Below are positions 1-11,825 of a stretch of DNA of 64,000 nt, in pieces (the stretch's first letter is position 1; the number at the start of each line of letters is the position of its first letter). A program made the translations under genes and the position numbers. Origin of the DNA: Nemania diffusa (lineage: Eukaryota > Ascomycota > Sordariomycetes > Xylariales > Xylariaceae); NCBI GenBank assembly GCA_038501195.1, contig JBBPUQ010000011.1, positions 992,001 to 1,056,000 on the forward strand, written 5' to 3'. The notes under the pieces are model-generated. The model did not search any database. It was not told the DNA's origin and was given only the letters and a program-made list of their open reading frames with translations.

Positions 1-2170
1 TATAGAAATTGTCTTGACAGAGCCTCATCTGTACTTCCGTATTTCAGGGTTGGAAAATTAGACAACTTATTTCACTACGAGAAACTCCTTCTTCAATGTA
101 GTAATGATTTCCCATGTTCATATGCAAGCCCTGCATTGTCACTAATTCTCTCTACTCAAGACAAGCAATCGATCGAATTGCATAATATCCTCGTATCTTC
201 ACCTGTTACGGCCTCTTAATACTGCTTGATACTTGGAGCAATGTAGGAGCAAGTCTTGTATACTTGCTTTCACACAAGGTGCCATAATATCTACTTATGT
301 TGGTTGATTGTGATAGACAAATCGCGTCCCTTCTTCAGTACCCTTGAGGCTGTATGAGTAGTTTTGACGTATCTCTACCTACCCACAGGTGCCACGGATC
401 GAGATCAGGGCCATGGCCGTACCCTCCCAGAAAAGTCCTTATCAGCTAATGAGTACTCCTGTAATTTAGAAGACCATATTTTCTACAAATCGCGTTGAAC
501 CCCCACTGCATTCAGGCGCGGGGATGTCAGAAGGCGTCACCAGCCGCATGATGGAAAGCCAGGTAGCATCGCAGCCTGCTCCTGCATTGTGTGATGGAAT
601 CTATAGATTGCATAAAATATTGGAGAGGTTGCATTCGGCATTTAAATCTGTTTCACAACTGTTAGCCGATCTGACAGAACAGAGGGCTAGAAAAATGGTG
701 TTGGGTTCAAAAAGCTGACCTTGTTATTCGTATTCCCTCGCAAGTAGTGGAAATTGAGTATTTCATATTGACAAGAGTCGTATTGATTACCAATATCCCT
801 TTCTAGATGGCAACTCCCCTAGACCACAGGCAATAAGTTAAAGTCAACGGTGATTTCGACGTCACCGTAGTAAAAATTTGGTGAAGTTTCTGCAGTTTCT
901 CATGTGCATCATCTAATAATACGACTATGACAGCAGATTGTTACTTGGGCCTTCATGCCTATCGCTTTCAATCAAACGCTGCGCCAGAGCTCTATAATAA
1001 GCCTACATATTACGTACCCTGCCGAGCAATAATGCAGCCGGACTAGTTGGGGAAGGCAACTTGATATTGAGTGGGGAATCGGCTACGTGGCTTGCATCAG
1101 AACTGGCTGGCTGGCTGAGCAACCAGCAGAAACTTCCTAACTAGTCGATCGTGGTAGTAGTCGGCTAGCAGATGATCAATTGTGGTTATGCAGGTTTGAT
1201 AATTTTTAGGAGGAAACGAGAGGCGCTTATGGTACATGGTTGAGGCTCTTCGCTTATAGGAAGTCGGTGAGGAGATTTTTTAGAGTTTAGTAAATATTCT
1301 TAAAGGGCCAATGAGCAAGCTACGGTCGTATTGGGGTTTACATCAAATCAGCGCTCCGCATAAGGAAAACATTATTTTGACTGTTTAACAAATAACTGAA
1401 TCAAGTAAGATGGAATTAATTGAAAAATTAATCAATTACTGATAAGTTTAAACTAGGCCCTCAGAGGAGCTAGTTATATATAATAAATAGCTCGATACTG
1501 CGATAGTGCGGGTGAAACTACACTTGAAAACAAGAGGGATAGATTGATTAGGCTTAGGCTTGCTAGTTCGCGTTAAACTTTTCTATTTATTTCTGATAGT
1601 CCTCTTCGTCGACATAGCCAGGCAGGCAGGTTCTCTACACTAAATTCCACTCATTGCTTTAATCTCAAGATTATTTGAAGACTAAGGAAATCGTTAGAAG
1701 TGCTATTGTGGCTATTTGTCAGGCCCCAAAGTGCGATGTGTGTTATGCAGACGTTCCGTTATCATACTGGCTCGCGAAAATACGTGTTTGACTCATATCG
1801 TAGCCAGAAACTTACCTCGCCCCCATTATTTATCTAGAAGGCGGTTAGAATATGGGCCACGGTGTCGAGTTGCGCTACTCTCAACAGTCACATTCCGGAA
1901 AATAAACCAAGTGTTTAAGTAAGGCGTCTAAGTATTCGCTCTAGACAGACAGGCCACTGCCTAATTTTCCTTTTACAATCCTACAACCAACACTAAAAGC
2001 TTCCGTCAGTGACATATATACAATCGAATAAAACCCCCAAACCAACCTACCATCGTCCCCAAAACGTCCCATTTCATAGTACAAAAAACCCACCAAGCCC
2101 ATCCCCATTCCCCCCAAATCCCAACTCATGGTCCTCAGATTGAGCAGACCAGACAAACAAGCAAGCCCCC
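1..2170. other. intergenic region, no supported gene
   Basis: No open frame here has protein-like character supported by splicing or a recognisable family. A 64-residue frame at 524-718 on the plus strand is the only one with a coiled-coil look. Composition is normal for the gene-bearing part of the window, with a short A+T-rich patch around 1,380-1,500. The last 200 bases are probably the 3' untranslated region of the AA9 gene that ends at 2,171 on the minus strand. Confidence 0.5.
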
Positions 2171-3400
2171 TTACTTCCTCGCCGACCCACAGCTGCTCCC
2201 ACTAGTAGCCGCGGCCTCCGCAGCAACGGCAGCCTCGACGCACTGCGAGTAGTACGGGTTATACTGCGTGCACGTGCCCTGCGCGCACGCCGTGGCGCCC
2301 GTCCAGTTGATGCCGCCGCACTGCCCGTACAGCGTCTGCGCCGCGACCGCGCCCGTCTGCGTCGTCGTCGCAGTCGTGGCCTTCGTGGTCGTCGTCGCTA
2401 CAGTTGTTGCTTTGGTGGTGGAAGCGGTAGTAGTGGTGCGCACGGACGTCACGAGGGTCGTGGTGGGCTTCGCTACCGTCGTGGAAGACGACGACTTCAC
2501 TGTGGCGGTGGTTGTTGCTTGCGCGGCTGTGGTGGTGGTCGTGGGAGCAGCAGCAGCAGCAGCAGTGGTAGTGACGACAGCCGAGCCGCTCCCGACCGTC
2601 GCGCTCGCGGAGGCCGTGATGGCCGAGCTCAGCTGCGACACCGTGCTCACGACACCCTCGATCAGCGCCGGGCCGGGAATCTGATAATCCAGCCCCGTAA
2701 CGTAAATATTAACCTCAATCCCCGCATCCGTCGGCGTGTAAAGCTCTGTCGCCAGCACGCCCGCGGGTACCTCCGTGCCAGACCCCGTGACCTCGAGGTT
2801 GAAGCACTGCGGGTAATTCTGCGCGCCATTGACCGAGCCCGCCGAGTGCAGCGCGATGGTCTCGTGGCGCAGCACGTAATTGCCCGCCTTGAGCGTCTCG
2901 GGGATCTGCACGAGCCAGGTGTTGTTGTTCGCGATGAGCACGTCGGACGCCCAGGTGCCCGGCGCCGAGGACGAGTCGAGGATGCCGGCCTCGTCGATCT
3001 TGAAGAACTCGAGCGCCGTCTTGTCGGCGCTCTCGCACGGCCCGTTGCACGCCGCCAGGTAGTCCAGCATCGGGCCCTTGTGCGACTCGGGCCACGTGTC
3101 CCACTGGATCGAGATGCTGTCGCCCGCGGCGACCTGCGCGTGCCCGCCCGCGTTGGTGGCGGCCTTGTGGCAGGCGATGTCGCCCGTGGTGTACGTGGTG
3201 GGGTCCACGAAGCCGTTGTCTGTGTCGGCGGCGGTCCAGCCTACGACGGTGGGCGGGTCGGCCTCGTAGGGGAAGACGAAGGGGTTGTAGGTCTCGTAGG
3301 AGACGCCGTTGATGACGATGTTGGTTACGTGGCCGTGCGCTGCGACGCTTACCGCAGTGGTTAGGGCTGCAAGCAGCGAGGAAGTCTTGAAGTTGTTCAT
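2171..3400 (-). CDS. secreted AA9 lytic polysaccharide monooxygenase with C-terminal CBM1
   Basis: A copper enzyme that oxidatively cleaves cellulose or related glucans outside the cell. The single exon encodes 409 residues. The start is the ATG at 3,400: the frame runs on upstream to 3,463 but without another ATG, and from 3,400 a clean signal peptide (residues 1-21, ending SVAA) exposes His22 as the mature N-terminus, which AA9 requires. The histidine brace is His22 plus His107 (SHKGP motif); His185 (ALHSAG), Gln194 and axial Tyr196 (QNYPQC) complete the AA9 site. A long Thr/Ser/Ala linker follows from about residue 255 to 350. A fungal cellulose-binding module ([12 protein letters not shown] with its spaced Cys) lies near 354-387. 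An Ala-rich tail of about 21 residues after the CBM1 is unusual, since CBM1 normally closes the protein. I am sure of the family; regioselectivity cannot be read. Confidence 0.95.
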   Translation of the reverse strand: MNNFKTSSLLAALTTAVSVAAHGHVTNIVINGVSYETYNPFVFPYEADPPTVVGWTAADTDNGFVDPTTYTTGDIACHKAATNAGGHAQVAAGDSISIQWDTWPESHKGPMLDYLAACNGPCESADKTALEFFKIDEAGILDSSSAPGTWASDVLIANNNTWLVQIPETLKAGNYVLRHETIALHSAGSVNGAQNYPQCFNLEVTGSGTEVPAGVLATELYTPTDAGIEVNIYVTGLDYQIPGPALIEGVVSTVSQLSSAITASASATVGSGSAVVTTTAAAAAAPTTTTTAAQATTTATVKSSSSTTVAKPTTTLVTSVRTTTTASTTKATTVATTTTKATTATTTQTGAVAAQTLYGQCGGINWTGATACAQGTCTQYNPYYSQCVEAAVAAEAAATSGSSCGSARK

Positions 3401-5435
3401 TTTGCTGGAGTATTGTTCTGAAAGTGTGAGGTTGAAAAAGGTCGAACTGTTGGTGAAGTTCAAAAAAAGGGTTGATAAGTAGTCAAAACGAGAGTGACGA
3501 TGATGGATAAAAACACTTAGAATCAGTCGAGATCCAGAGGTATATTCTCACCAGGAGGAAGAAAGAGAGACTGTAATGAGAGACAGTTGAATGAATGAAA
3601 CTGAGAAAGAAGGTCGACTTCGTGGAAGCGATGGCGGTGGTGAGATAAGAGAAGAGGAGGTATAGGACGGGGGAATGGTCTTGCTGTTATATAGCTCTGC
3701 CTCAGCGTAACATCGTCAGATGACGGCTCACGGCTCAGTCCGCATGCCCACTCACCCTTGTACCTACGTCCGATATAATCATTGCAAGCTCCACTGCTAT
3801 CTAAGGGAGCAATGTGAGGCTCCTTCACGCTTGCATCAATCAGAGGGGTGCCGTTGACGACGACGATCCACTTGAGAGTGGCATCACGGTTCTGTGCGCA
3901 TACTAAAAAGAACCAGGGGATAGGTGGGATTATACAATCGTCGCACCAGTTGCTGGCGCCCTCGTGGCTTGGGACCCGCTGCCTCTCTATTCATTACGGC
4001 ATAAGTAGTAGAATACCTACCTACTCGAGGCATTGAATCCGGGCGCTTCATGACCATGTACAAGTATACCTCGCAGCAATGTGGCGGCTAGGGGCAGACT
4101 AAAGATAGCATAGGCCGACACAAGGTCGAGGTACGCACAGAGAATTTGACGCCGCCGTCGGGACGAGACGCGCTAACCGGCCATGGCAGACGCAGACGGA
4201 CAAGAGCCCGGAATTCGGGTCGACATTCCTGGTGGCGTGAAAGCAGAACCAGGCTCGTGGGCCCATCTGGGGACTCTATAGTCTCGTTCACGTTGATGAG
4301 ATTATAAGGGGTTGTGGTTAAGTTTTCGTGAGAGCCGCACTATACTCAGCTGCCAAGGTTACATAGTACGTAGAACCGATCAACCCCGGTCTGGCTCGGC
4401 AGAGTGGGGCTGCTGTAGGGGTCGATGGTCCCGTTGTTTCGGGTCCAGGGGCGCTAATCCACATCGGCAGGCCGTTGTTATTCGTGGGATATAGTCGTTG
4501 GCGCCGAGGGGCAGCCATAACTTTGACCGCCCTGGCATTTCAATGGAGGTGATTATTCCATTCATTACGGCCTCATGGCCATTTCCTTTGCCAACTACAT
4601 ATCCAGATCATCCTCCAAGTTGCATCTTTTCAAAGTCATCTTGGTTGAATCTTGGTGCCCACGTAAGAGTGTCCAGAAAAGGTTACTTCACAACTTTGCA
4701 TGACCGGGTTTCCATAAAATTGCAAAACACGCTTCGCTTGAACTTGCCATCTACTTCTAACGCCTGGCTGCCAAGCTGATCTGTCGATTGCGAATCATCG
4801 CGGAGGAAACCGCTTCAGATGAAGTAAAAGACGTGGGGGCGTGGTCGAACGTTCTACTTCTGTACCCTATGCGTACTTAGTAGATAGTACGACGCCTCTC
4901 TCGGAGCCCTGTCGCTTGGTATATCCACCCGTTTCATCTGATCGTAAGCGGAAGCCACCCCGGCGTCAATCTCCCATCGATGATTTTCGATGATTTTCGT
5001 CTACAGGTTAAGCGAGATCCTCGTTGTCTTGAATACTAGTTCACTTAGACCACTCAGAGCCACTGTTCATTTGCTTGCGAGCTAGTTGAGGGGTAAGTGC
5101 ATGGTTGGTAAAATGATCTGAGCGAGGTCTACGTCGATCCTTAGTTTATCGGTAATATTACACAAGGTTCTGTCACCTCAAGAAAAAAAAATTATAGTCG
5201 ATCAATACTTAGTATACGATGCATCACGTAGATTTATATATATAGTCAGTATAGGTATTCGTAGAATAAGTGAAGAGGGATATCATGCCATACATATCTC
5301 ATAAGCGCTTTTACAACCACATAAAATCACCATGCCTCCCAGAGTGATAATTTCTTAAGCATAATTATCCCCGGCCAACCCCTTTTGGAAGGCACATACA
5401 TGCTAAACATAAGACCCATCGTAGGCCAATGCGCT
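3401..5435. other. intergenic region upstream of the AA9 gene and downstream of Ugo1
   Basis: About 2 kb with no supported gene. The part next to 3,400 should be the 5' untranslated region and promoter of the AA9 gene; a purine-rich plus-strand stretch around 3,540-3,660 (pyrimidine-rich on the transcribed strand) fits a fungal 5' leader. A small tandem repeat of TCGATGATTT lies near 4,977-5,000. Short open frames here (for example 4,498-4,779 on the plus strand) show no domain, signal peptide or splice structure. Confidence 0.5.
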
Positions 5436-7002
5436 TCAAAACTCGCCTTCACCTCCACCACCGGCTATACTGGCCGTCCATAGACCGACCAGCCCCCACC
5501 AGCTCACTTTCCACCCGCGCCAAAGGCCATCGAGGCCCTGTCCCTTCTTGTACACTACCTCGCTTGCCTTGGCCTTGCTCCTTCTAGCTCGTGAATTCTT
5601 AGCCGGTACCGTCACAGCTCTTGAACCCTCCTCGGATACAATCGTATACATGGTACCCACCACGCCGTTATAAGAGCCTGGCTGGACGATTGTTTCCATT
5701 TTGCTCGTCTTATCGAGAGCCTCTAGATATGAGGGATCGGCCAGCACCGTCATTTGCCCCCGACGCAATACGGTCTCGAGCGGGAGTTTGACGAATAAAG
5801 ATGCGCACGATGTACAGAATTTAACAATAGAGAAGGTAAGGGGAGATATTTCACGGTCGATTAGAAACTGTGAACGGAGAACAAGTGGCATCGAGAGCGT
5901 GAGGAATGGGTGGACAAGAGAGTGAAATATCGTTGGAGCGATCAGTGTCGAATGGCAGGCCCATGAGGGTAAAGATCGCAAGGTTGCAAGTGTCCTCCGG
6001 GGTGCGCGGGACGTGGAGGTCACTATTAATCGTGTTCGGATAAGGTCGAGGGGAGCGAGGATGAGGCCGGTAGTCACGGCAGCCGCAGCGGCAACACATA
6101 GTGACGCCCAGGGATAAGGGGAGGCGATCTCCACCAACCGATCCACGTCGTCCTTGACTCCCAAGTCTGGCACATTCAGCAGTGCACTGAGTAAACTCCG
6201 TCCCCAGTTTTCTAGTAGAGATTGAAGTATCGAGTACAGGAATGTTGCGTTTGTTCCCTTCCACACGCCCCATGCCGATTCTTTGGACCAGAGTTGTGCA
6301 ATAACATCGAGTATCGAATCAGGCCGCCGCAGAACTATCTGATGGGGGAGAAGGGCGGCTTTGGTGTTGATTTTAGGGAGTTCTAACGGTGGTGACGATG
6401 TTCTCCGCCGGCGTGAGCGCGAAGAAGGCGTAGGTGTATAAGGGGTGCTAGAACTGAAATAGGCGGGCTCGTCGGGATCTGAATCGGAGTCGGGAAACTG
6501 GGGAAACTGGGGATACTGGAGCTCAAGGTTAGCCCGTGGTGTCTCGGTGTCATGACGGTTGGCTGTGTTGCAGTGCAGCTCGTACCTCGTCGTATGTGGG
6601 CGTCTTCGGACTGGTGATGCTCGGCCTCGCGATATCCACCGGCGACGCATCCAATCCTCCCAAGTCGTCCTGGATCCGCACTTGAAGAATTGTCTTGGCC
6701 ACCTCGAAGGGCTGTGCCATCAGCACCGATGTGTACTTCCATAGCAGCTCGTCGACGAACTGTTTTATTGACTCAATCGTAGACGGCGACAGTTCGTCGA
6801 GGTGGTCCTTGTAGTCGATGTCGGGAAAGATGTCGCGTGCTTTCGACGCATACTTGGCCGAGGTTGTCGTAGTCGCGGTGGCAGCAGTTGCAGTGGCATT
6901 GGAGAAGGGATTGGCCCGCGGCAGTGATTCCGTCTGTTCGCCAATCCTGGGTGGGATGTAGTAGGGCCGGAGAGGGTTCACACCCTCTCTCGTCGAAGCC
7001 AT
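5436..7002 (-). CDS. UGO1: mitochondrial outer-membrane fusion protein, Ugo1-like carrier family
   Basis: Ugo1 is a degenerate mitochondrial carrier in the outer membrane that links the fusion GTPases in ascomycetes. There are two exons, 7,002-6,586 and 6,515-5,436, giving 498 residues. The 70-bp intron has donor GTACGA and acceptor CTCCAG, preceded by a GCTAAC branch site, and joins in phase 0 (TYDE to YPQF). The ATG at 7,002 opens MASTREGVNPLRPYYIPP, the typical N-terminus of filamentous-fungal Ugo1. Carrier-type motifs are visible: QPFEVAK (97-103) and APLDLIRTR (293-301), with a third, weaker copy around LPLETVLRR. An acidic, Ser/Pro-rich insertion (about 145-185) separates the first motif from the rest. 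The carrier signature is incomplete, as expected for Ugo1, which argues against a metabolite transporter. The alternative is another atypical carrier paralogue. Confidence 0.85.
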
Positions 7003-8082
7003 TTTTTTCAACTACTGCTATTATAGGTGTGCTGAATACACGTTATCCGGTGGTTTGTGATCGAGCAGGCGAGAATGGTGGGATTAATGCTGGTGGTTGG
7101 TGCTGAATGGGAAGTGGGGGTTGGATGTTCAAAATCAAGCAAATGTTTAAAGATTGCGATATTGAATCCCGGCGTCATATCAAATGCGGTGTAGATAAGC
7201 AGGCACTGTAGGTAGGTACAGCGCATTGCCTACAACCCCCACCTCGCTACCGTTGACCCGCACCGCACGCCCTGGCGTTGCTAAGAAATACCTAGATACT
7301 TAACCGTACTGCCTATTTTTTTGGCCTTACTACTTCTGATGCGCTCGACCGATTGGGCTTAGAATTATCGCCGTTTCGCATTGGGTATTTACAGAGACCA
7401 TCTATTTTACTAAGTAGATACTTAGATTGGTTAATTTCTGTTTTGTAGACAATTATTTATACTGAGACTTGACTATGTTCGTTCGCTTCAAACTGCGCGC
7501 TTGAAGACATAATGAGCCTTCGCGGCTAAAGCTCTCGTCGAGCCCGAGATCCAGGCGGAACTCCACGTGATCTGTATCACATGATCGTCCGGTCCGGGCA
7601 TTTCGGTGGTAGAATACAACTGTAAGTATTCCGCCATCGATATGTAAGTGTAGCAGGGCCACTTACAGATTCGCTGCGCCGAGCTATCTATATAACTGCT
7701 TCTTCGGCTCCGCGGCTTAAAACGCGGAACAGCGGGACTATGCAGCTAAGCAGATACATTAATCGGAGCAGCATACACGGAGTAGTGTTCAAATCACCAT
7801 CCCATACTACCGCTATTTAGTCACGGAGCCGAAGCAGTACTTAAAATACTGCAGTGAATTCCCCGCCAGGATATTGCACATAACAGCCATTTCCAGTGAG
7901 CCAGTAGATCGAATACGACAATATGCGGCAACTAATAATGTGTTCTGACTAAACCGGGGCGATAGGTAGAGTAGAGTGCGGATGCAGACCCGATGTCATG
8001 TCGTATTTATGTCTATCGTTGTTGTATATTGCTATAGCTTTCTCTAATTTTTGCGTAAGACTACTGCTTAGCCTTTATGGCG
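7003..8082. other. intergenic region with a short inverted repeat
   Basis: This 1.1-kb spacer holds the Ugo1 promoter side (7,003 upward) and the 3' flank of the Pif1-like helicase gene. The only structure I see is an imperfect inverted repeat, listed separately at 7,695-7,841. No coding frame is supported. Confidence 0.5.
7695..7841. repeat. imperfect inverted repeat, possible small MITE relic
   Basis: The left arm (7,695-7,721, beginning ACTGCTTCTTCGGCTCCG) matches the reverse complement of the right arm (7,816-7,841, ending CGGAGCCGAAGCAGTA) apart from a 3-base insertion and a few transitions. About 95 bases lie between them. It could be a tiny non-autonomous element or a fold-back at the end of an older repeat. 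I could not identify a target duplication. Confidence 0.4.
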
Positions 8083-9993
8083 TTACCCCGGGATATAGCG
8101 ACATCTTGGGGAGATTTGAAGCAAGGGGATCAAGCTTCGACGGTCTGAACTAGGCTGCGGAGGAAATTTGTGCTGGAAGTGTTTCTGATAAAAGTCCCTA
8201 ACTTCCTGGTTGCCCTCGCTTCGTGTAAACAAGCCCCTGGGGTTGCCTAGTACCTGCAGTCCATCGATGCTCCTCGCTCTTGACAGGGCGACGTACACCT
8301 GGCCCTCTGCGAATGTCCGCGTGAGATCAACAATGACTTTGCCGAGGCTCATGCCCTGCGCCTTATGTATACTCATCGCCCAGCCGGCGGCGAGAGGGAT
8401 CTGAGTTCGGCACAGCAGCGAGGGCTCGCGTGGCATCCAGAACTGGCCTGCGTCCTGAATGACTCTGTTTCGCTTATCTTCGGTGCCTGCGTTCTCGTTA
8501 CCCATCTCCCGGACCGAGCAATCGGGATAAATGATTTGTTCGACCCCGTTGTCAAACTGGACGACAGGAAGGGGTATGCCGCTGTCCGGGGACGATTCGG
8601 CGAACTGGGAAAGCTCGCGGTTTTTGATTTCGGAAATATAGGCCCTCTCGGTGTCGCCCTTGGCTTTTTTCTTGCTAAGAAGCTGGGCGCGATTCACGGG
8701 GGCGAAATCGACGACGACGCCTTGGCTTCCATTAACCAGGCCGTCCTTGATGGTGAGGTTTGAGAGTAATATAACCGGCATGCCAACCTTGAGGCGCAGG
8801 ACCGGCTCATACTGATGATCTCTGAGAGAGGTCAGAGTACCATCAGCCTCTCTCTCTCCAAGAGGTTTGAGATCTGGATGAGCTTGCTTATTCCAAAAGA
8901 AGGAATCTCGAACGAAAAAGTCGTGGGGTGGAGTTTTCAGCTCTCCCAACCTCTTGTCGTTGTGCCGGGCCACCTCAGCACGCGTGGGGTACAGCCTAAC
9001 CGCGTTTGTCAGGTCTTGTGTTTTCCGGTTGCGATCTATGAGCACCATAACGTCGTCGTGGGTGAGCGCGCCCGATCGAACTCTGTCGAGGATCTTGATG
9101 AAGTACGGGTCCCCGGCCTGGCGGTAGATCTGCTTCAGCTCGACGTGGGCAAAGTCGGCGCGCTCCCAAGCCTCGGATTGGAAGGCCCATTTGGAGGAGT
9201 CGGACCAGGTTCCGTGACCTTCTGGGCAAGAATAGATCATCTCGCCCCGATGGAACATCGTCTCACCCCGGTGGAACTTCTGGAGAAGCGGCGAGCCGCA
9301 CTCCATACAAAACTGGAAAGGAGTGACTGGCGGCAGCTGGAAAAAGTCCCCGGTAGCGATGATCTGGCAGCCTCCGAAAGGAGTATCCCGGATGGCTTGG
9401 GTGTGACTCGATCCCTGGTGCCTGGCTGCGTAAGCCCTCGCTTCCTTCATGATCTCGCTAAGCCGTTCCAGATGGTGGTTTTCGACCATGCTGATCTCGT
9501 CGATGACAAGAACGTCAGTTCTCGCGAGACGAAAGACATTCTTCTTGCTGAGTGACCAGTTCCGGAGAATCTCAAGCGGGCGAGCGTGGGCCGAAGGGGT
9601 CCAGCCTGCAAAGGACCATGTGGTCATGCCATTCACGGCGAGTGCCGCCTTCCCCGTCGGCGCCACCACCTCAACATGAAGCTTGCGGGCTCTGAGCTTC
9701 TCGACTGCGGTGCGGAGGACGAGTGATTTTCCCGTTCCAGCTGCGCCTGTATAAAATACGTTGCGCCCGGTCAAAATTAAGTTGACTAGTTCCTGCTGCT
9801 CGGGGCCCAACAACGGGTCAAAGGCTAATAGTTTAGCTACGAGATCCTCTTTCCGCTCATTGGTTATTGTATGTCCAGGTGATCGCCACCGGGGGCCAGC
9901 AGTGCTACTGAAGCATCTTCCACCTTTTACGACTGAGGTCAGGCCTAACACGTGTGAGAGCCGACCGGCTGACCGCATAGAGAAATTTCGCAT
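8083..9993 (-). CDS. Pif1-family DNA helicase, probably mitochondrial
   Basis: A superfamily 1B 5'-3' DNA helicase of the Pif1/RRM3 group, a role in mitochondrial and/or nuclear genome maintenance. One exon encodes 636 residues. The ATG at 9,993 is the first in frame; the frame continues to 10,056 without one. Residues 1-40 are Arg/Ser-rich with no acidic residues, as in a mitochondrial presequence. Motifs in order: Walker A GAAGTGKS (83-90), motif Ia APTGKAA, Walker B VIDEIS (about 163-168), GDFFQLPPV (215-223), then near the C-terminus SIHKAQGMSLGKV and YVALSRA. Between motif III and the next helicase block sits an insertion with a Cys229-x2-Cys232 and Cys256-x3-His260 arrangement, which could bind zinc, and a repeated FHRGE. 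It is shorter than yeast Pif1 (859 residues), mostly at the N-terminus. The family is certain; the exact orthologue is not. Confidence 0.9.
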   Translation of the reverse strand: MRNFSMRSAGRLSHVLGLTSVVKGGRCFSSTAGPRWRSPGHTITNERKEDLVAKLLAFDPLLGPEQQELVNLILTGRNVFYTGAAGTGKSLVLRTAVEKLRARKLHVEVVAPTGKAALAVNGMTTWSFAGWTPSAHARPLEILRNWSLSKKNVFRLARTDVLVIDEISMVENHHLERLSEIMKEARAYAARHQGSSHTQAIRDTPFGGCQIIATGDFFQLPPVTPFQFCMECGSPLLQKFHRGETMFHRGEMIYSCPEGHGTWSDSSKWAFQSEAWERADFAHVELKQIYRQAGDPYFIKILDRVRSGALTHDDVMVLIDRNRKTQDLTNAVRLYPTRAEVARHNDKRLGELKTPPHDFFVRDSFFWNKQAHPDLKPLGEREADGTLTSLRDHQYEPVLRLKVGMPVILLSNLTIKDGLVNGSQGVVVDFAPVNRAQLLSKKKAKGDTERAYISEIKNRELSQFAESSPDSGIPLPVVQFDNGVEQIIYPDCSVREMGNENAGTEDKRNRVIQDAGQFWMPREPSLLCRTQIPLAAGWAMSIHKAQGMSLGKVIVDLTRTFAEGQVYVALSRARSIDGLQVLGNPRGLFTRSEGNQEVRDFYQKHFQHKFPPQPSSDRRSLIPLLQISPRCRYIPG

Positions 9994-10903
9994 TGTGAGT
10001 GAGAAGGAGGGCGTGACATAGTTACTGCCCAAGGAGGAAATCAAACGCGAACGCACTTCTCGTTCTAGTTGAGTGTGGGGAGAACAATAAATGAACGTTT
10101 CTGATGATAGACCGACTGCAGCCCGTTCGTTCTATCGGTGGCGACAATAATAGGTAGCCCTCCTAAGGATCATAGATGTGATGGGAAAACTTGAGGCTTT
10201 AGAAGAGCCCTCGGTACGTGTATCCAGAGCGAGGCAAGCAGGTGGCTGACTTTTAGGTGGTTAGCATTACTGACACGCTGGTTACCTGCGCGCGTCCTCA
10301 TTCATTCTATCGCAGGCTGCGAATTCGATTGTCAGCTTATTTGGGTCTAATCGTTATAAAAAAAAAATACCTGGTATCGGCCCGTTGCTAGTTATGTAGA
10401 CCCGTTAGGAGTAATGAAAAACGGGTGCCTCAAAATTTGTCTAAGTTATGTTCTATGTAAAATATGAAAATATGTAAATTTATTATGCATAAGCTAGATA
10501 CATGGTAACTCGGTCTATTAGGAGGGGCACTAGGTACCTGATAGCAAGGTTCGGAGTTACGCTCTCCAATCACGGCACCGATAAAGCAAATCCCCGAGCT
10601 TATCGGAGCTATCAGCGATATTTTTCTACAATCTATAATCAATCGCATCCGAATCTGGCGAACAGGCTGGTCCTTGTTGCAGGTATGCATCTAACTCGAC
10701 AACGTTGACCACCCATTGGCGACCGCTGCAGCGAGCATATGCCGTGTGTAAACCAACAGCGTTTCTGAGCCAACCTATTAAGTCTCGTAGTGTTGACTCT
10801 TCTTTCCAATTATTAGTATTCAAACCCGGCATACTCCCTCCCCGCTCTTCGGTCTACTGTCCCTTCTACGACATCTTCATACGCCGACTTATAGCACGGT
10901 GTC
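9994..10903. other. divergent promoter region between helicase and ferredoxin genes
   Basis: About 0.9 kb without a supported gene, lying between the 5' ends of the minus-strand helicase and the plus-strand ferredoxin gene, so it should contain both promoters. There is a short A tract near 10,360 and an A+T-rich patch at 10,430-10,500. I see no conserved operator that I can name. Confidence 0.5.
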
Positions 10904-11572
10904 ATGTCAACTTCTAAGATACTCACCAGGTGGTTACGCAGTTTGCGTAACACCTCTCCTTCGACGCCGTGGCATCGCAATTTCTCTATAACACCAATCA
11001 GTGGCAATTTATCTCTCGCCTCCAGTCGCAAAATAATACACACCCCGCGGAGTTACAACCCCTCCCCGAGCTCGACTCTCCGTCAATTTAGCACATCTCC
11101 GATACAACGGCATGGGCACGTAACGCCACCCAAGCCCGGTGAAGAGTAGGACCAGCCCTCCCCTCTCTCCACCTCTGCCATACCAATTTTTATTTTATTT
11201 TTTTGCTGACTGGTGGGCTCCAGGCTATACGTCACATTTATCGACAAGGAGGACAGAGAGCACAAGATCGCCGTGTCCGCAGGCGACAACCTGCTGGACA
11301 TCGCGCAGGCCAACGACCTAGAGATGGAGGGCGCGTGCGGCGGGTCCTGCGCCTGCTCGACGTGCCACGTCGTCGTCGTTGAGGACGAATACTACGATAA
11401 GATGCCCGAGCCCGAGGACGACGAGAACGACATGCTCGACCTCGCCTTTGGCCTGACCGAGACAAGCCGCCTGGGCTGCCAGGTCGTCATGACGAAAGAG
11501 TTGGACGGTTTGAGAGTCAAGTTACCCTCGATGACGAGGAATCTGCAGGCGAGCGATTTCACGCCGAAATAA
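10904..11572 (+). CDS. YAH1: mitochondrial [2Fe-2S] ferredoxin (adrenodoxin / Yah1 type)
   Basis: An electron carrier of the mitochondrial matrix that serves iron-sulfur cluster assembly and haem A synthesis. Two exons, 10,904-11,145 and 11,224-11,572, give 196 residues. The 78-bp intron uses donor GTAGGA and acceptor CTCCAG. This junction restores the family-typical stretch PKPGEE-LYVTFIDK; unspliced, the first frame stops right after PGEE. Residues 1 to about 65 are rich in Ser, Arg and Thr and form the mitochondrial presequence. The ferredoxin domain starts near 82. Cluster ligands are Cys119-x5-Cys125-x2-Cys128 and Cys166 (SRLGCQV). The acidic helix PEPEDDENDMLDLAFG that docks ferredoxin reductase is present. 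It converges on Rrp15 with about 250 bp between stop codons. I am confident. Confidence 0.93.
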
Positions 11573-11825
11573 CGTCCAAATGGTACAAATCCAATTAGTA
11601 GAATAAGTCAGGTCTTCCCGCGGGATCGGTAGTTTATATCCTAACGCGGGCATTTGTAGCGCTTCGGTTTGTCTAGAATTGACGACAAGGAGCTGTATAA
11701 ATAAAGCATATGTAACATAAGACGCCGGTGGATACGGGACACACGCGTCCTAGGTAGACTCAACTCTGGGGTCGGAGGCATTATAATGTCATTGTATGAT
11801 TCATGGTTGACGCTCATCTGTCCTT

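Noticed and set aside
524..718. 64-residue plus-strand frame with a coiled-coil-like middle
   Set aside because: It has a proper ATG but no partner exon, family motif or promoter evidence that I can point to. At this length chance is likely.
1941..2156. 71-residue minus-strand frame just downstream of the AA9 gene
   Set aside because: It lies in the probable 3' untranslated region of the AA9 transcript and has no family resemblance.
2268..3364. Long plus-strand frames opposite the AA9 gene
   Set aside because: They mirror the Thr/Ala-rich linker and G+C-rich coding sequence on the other strand; Val-rich and Arg-rich content is typical of antisense shadows.
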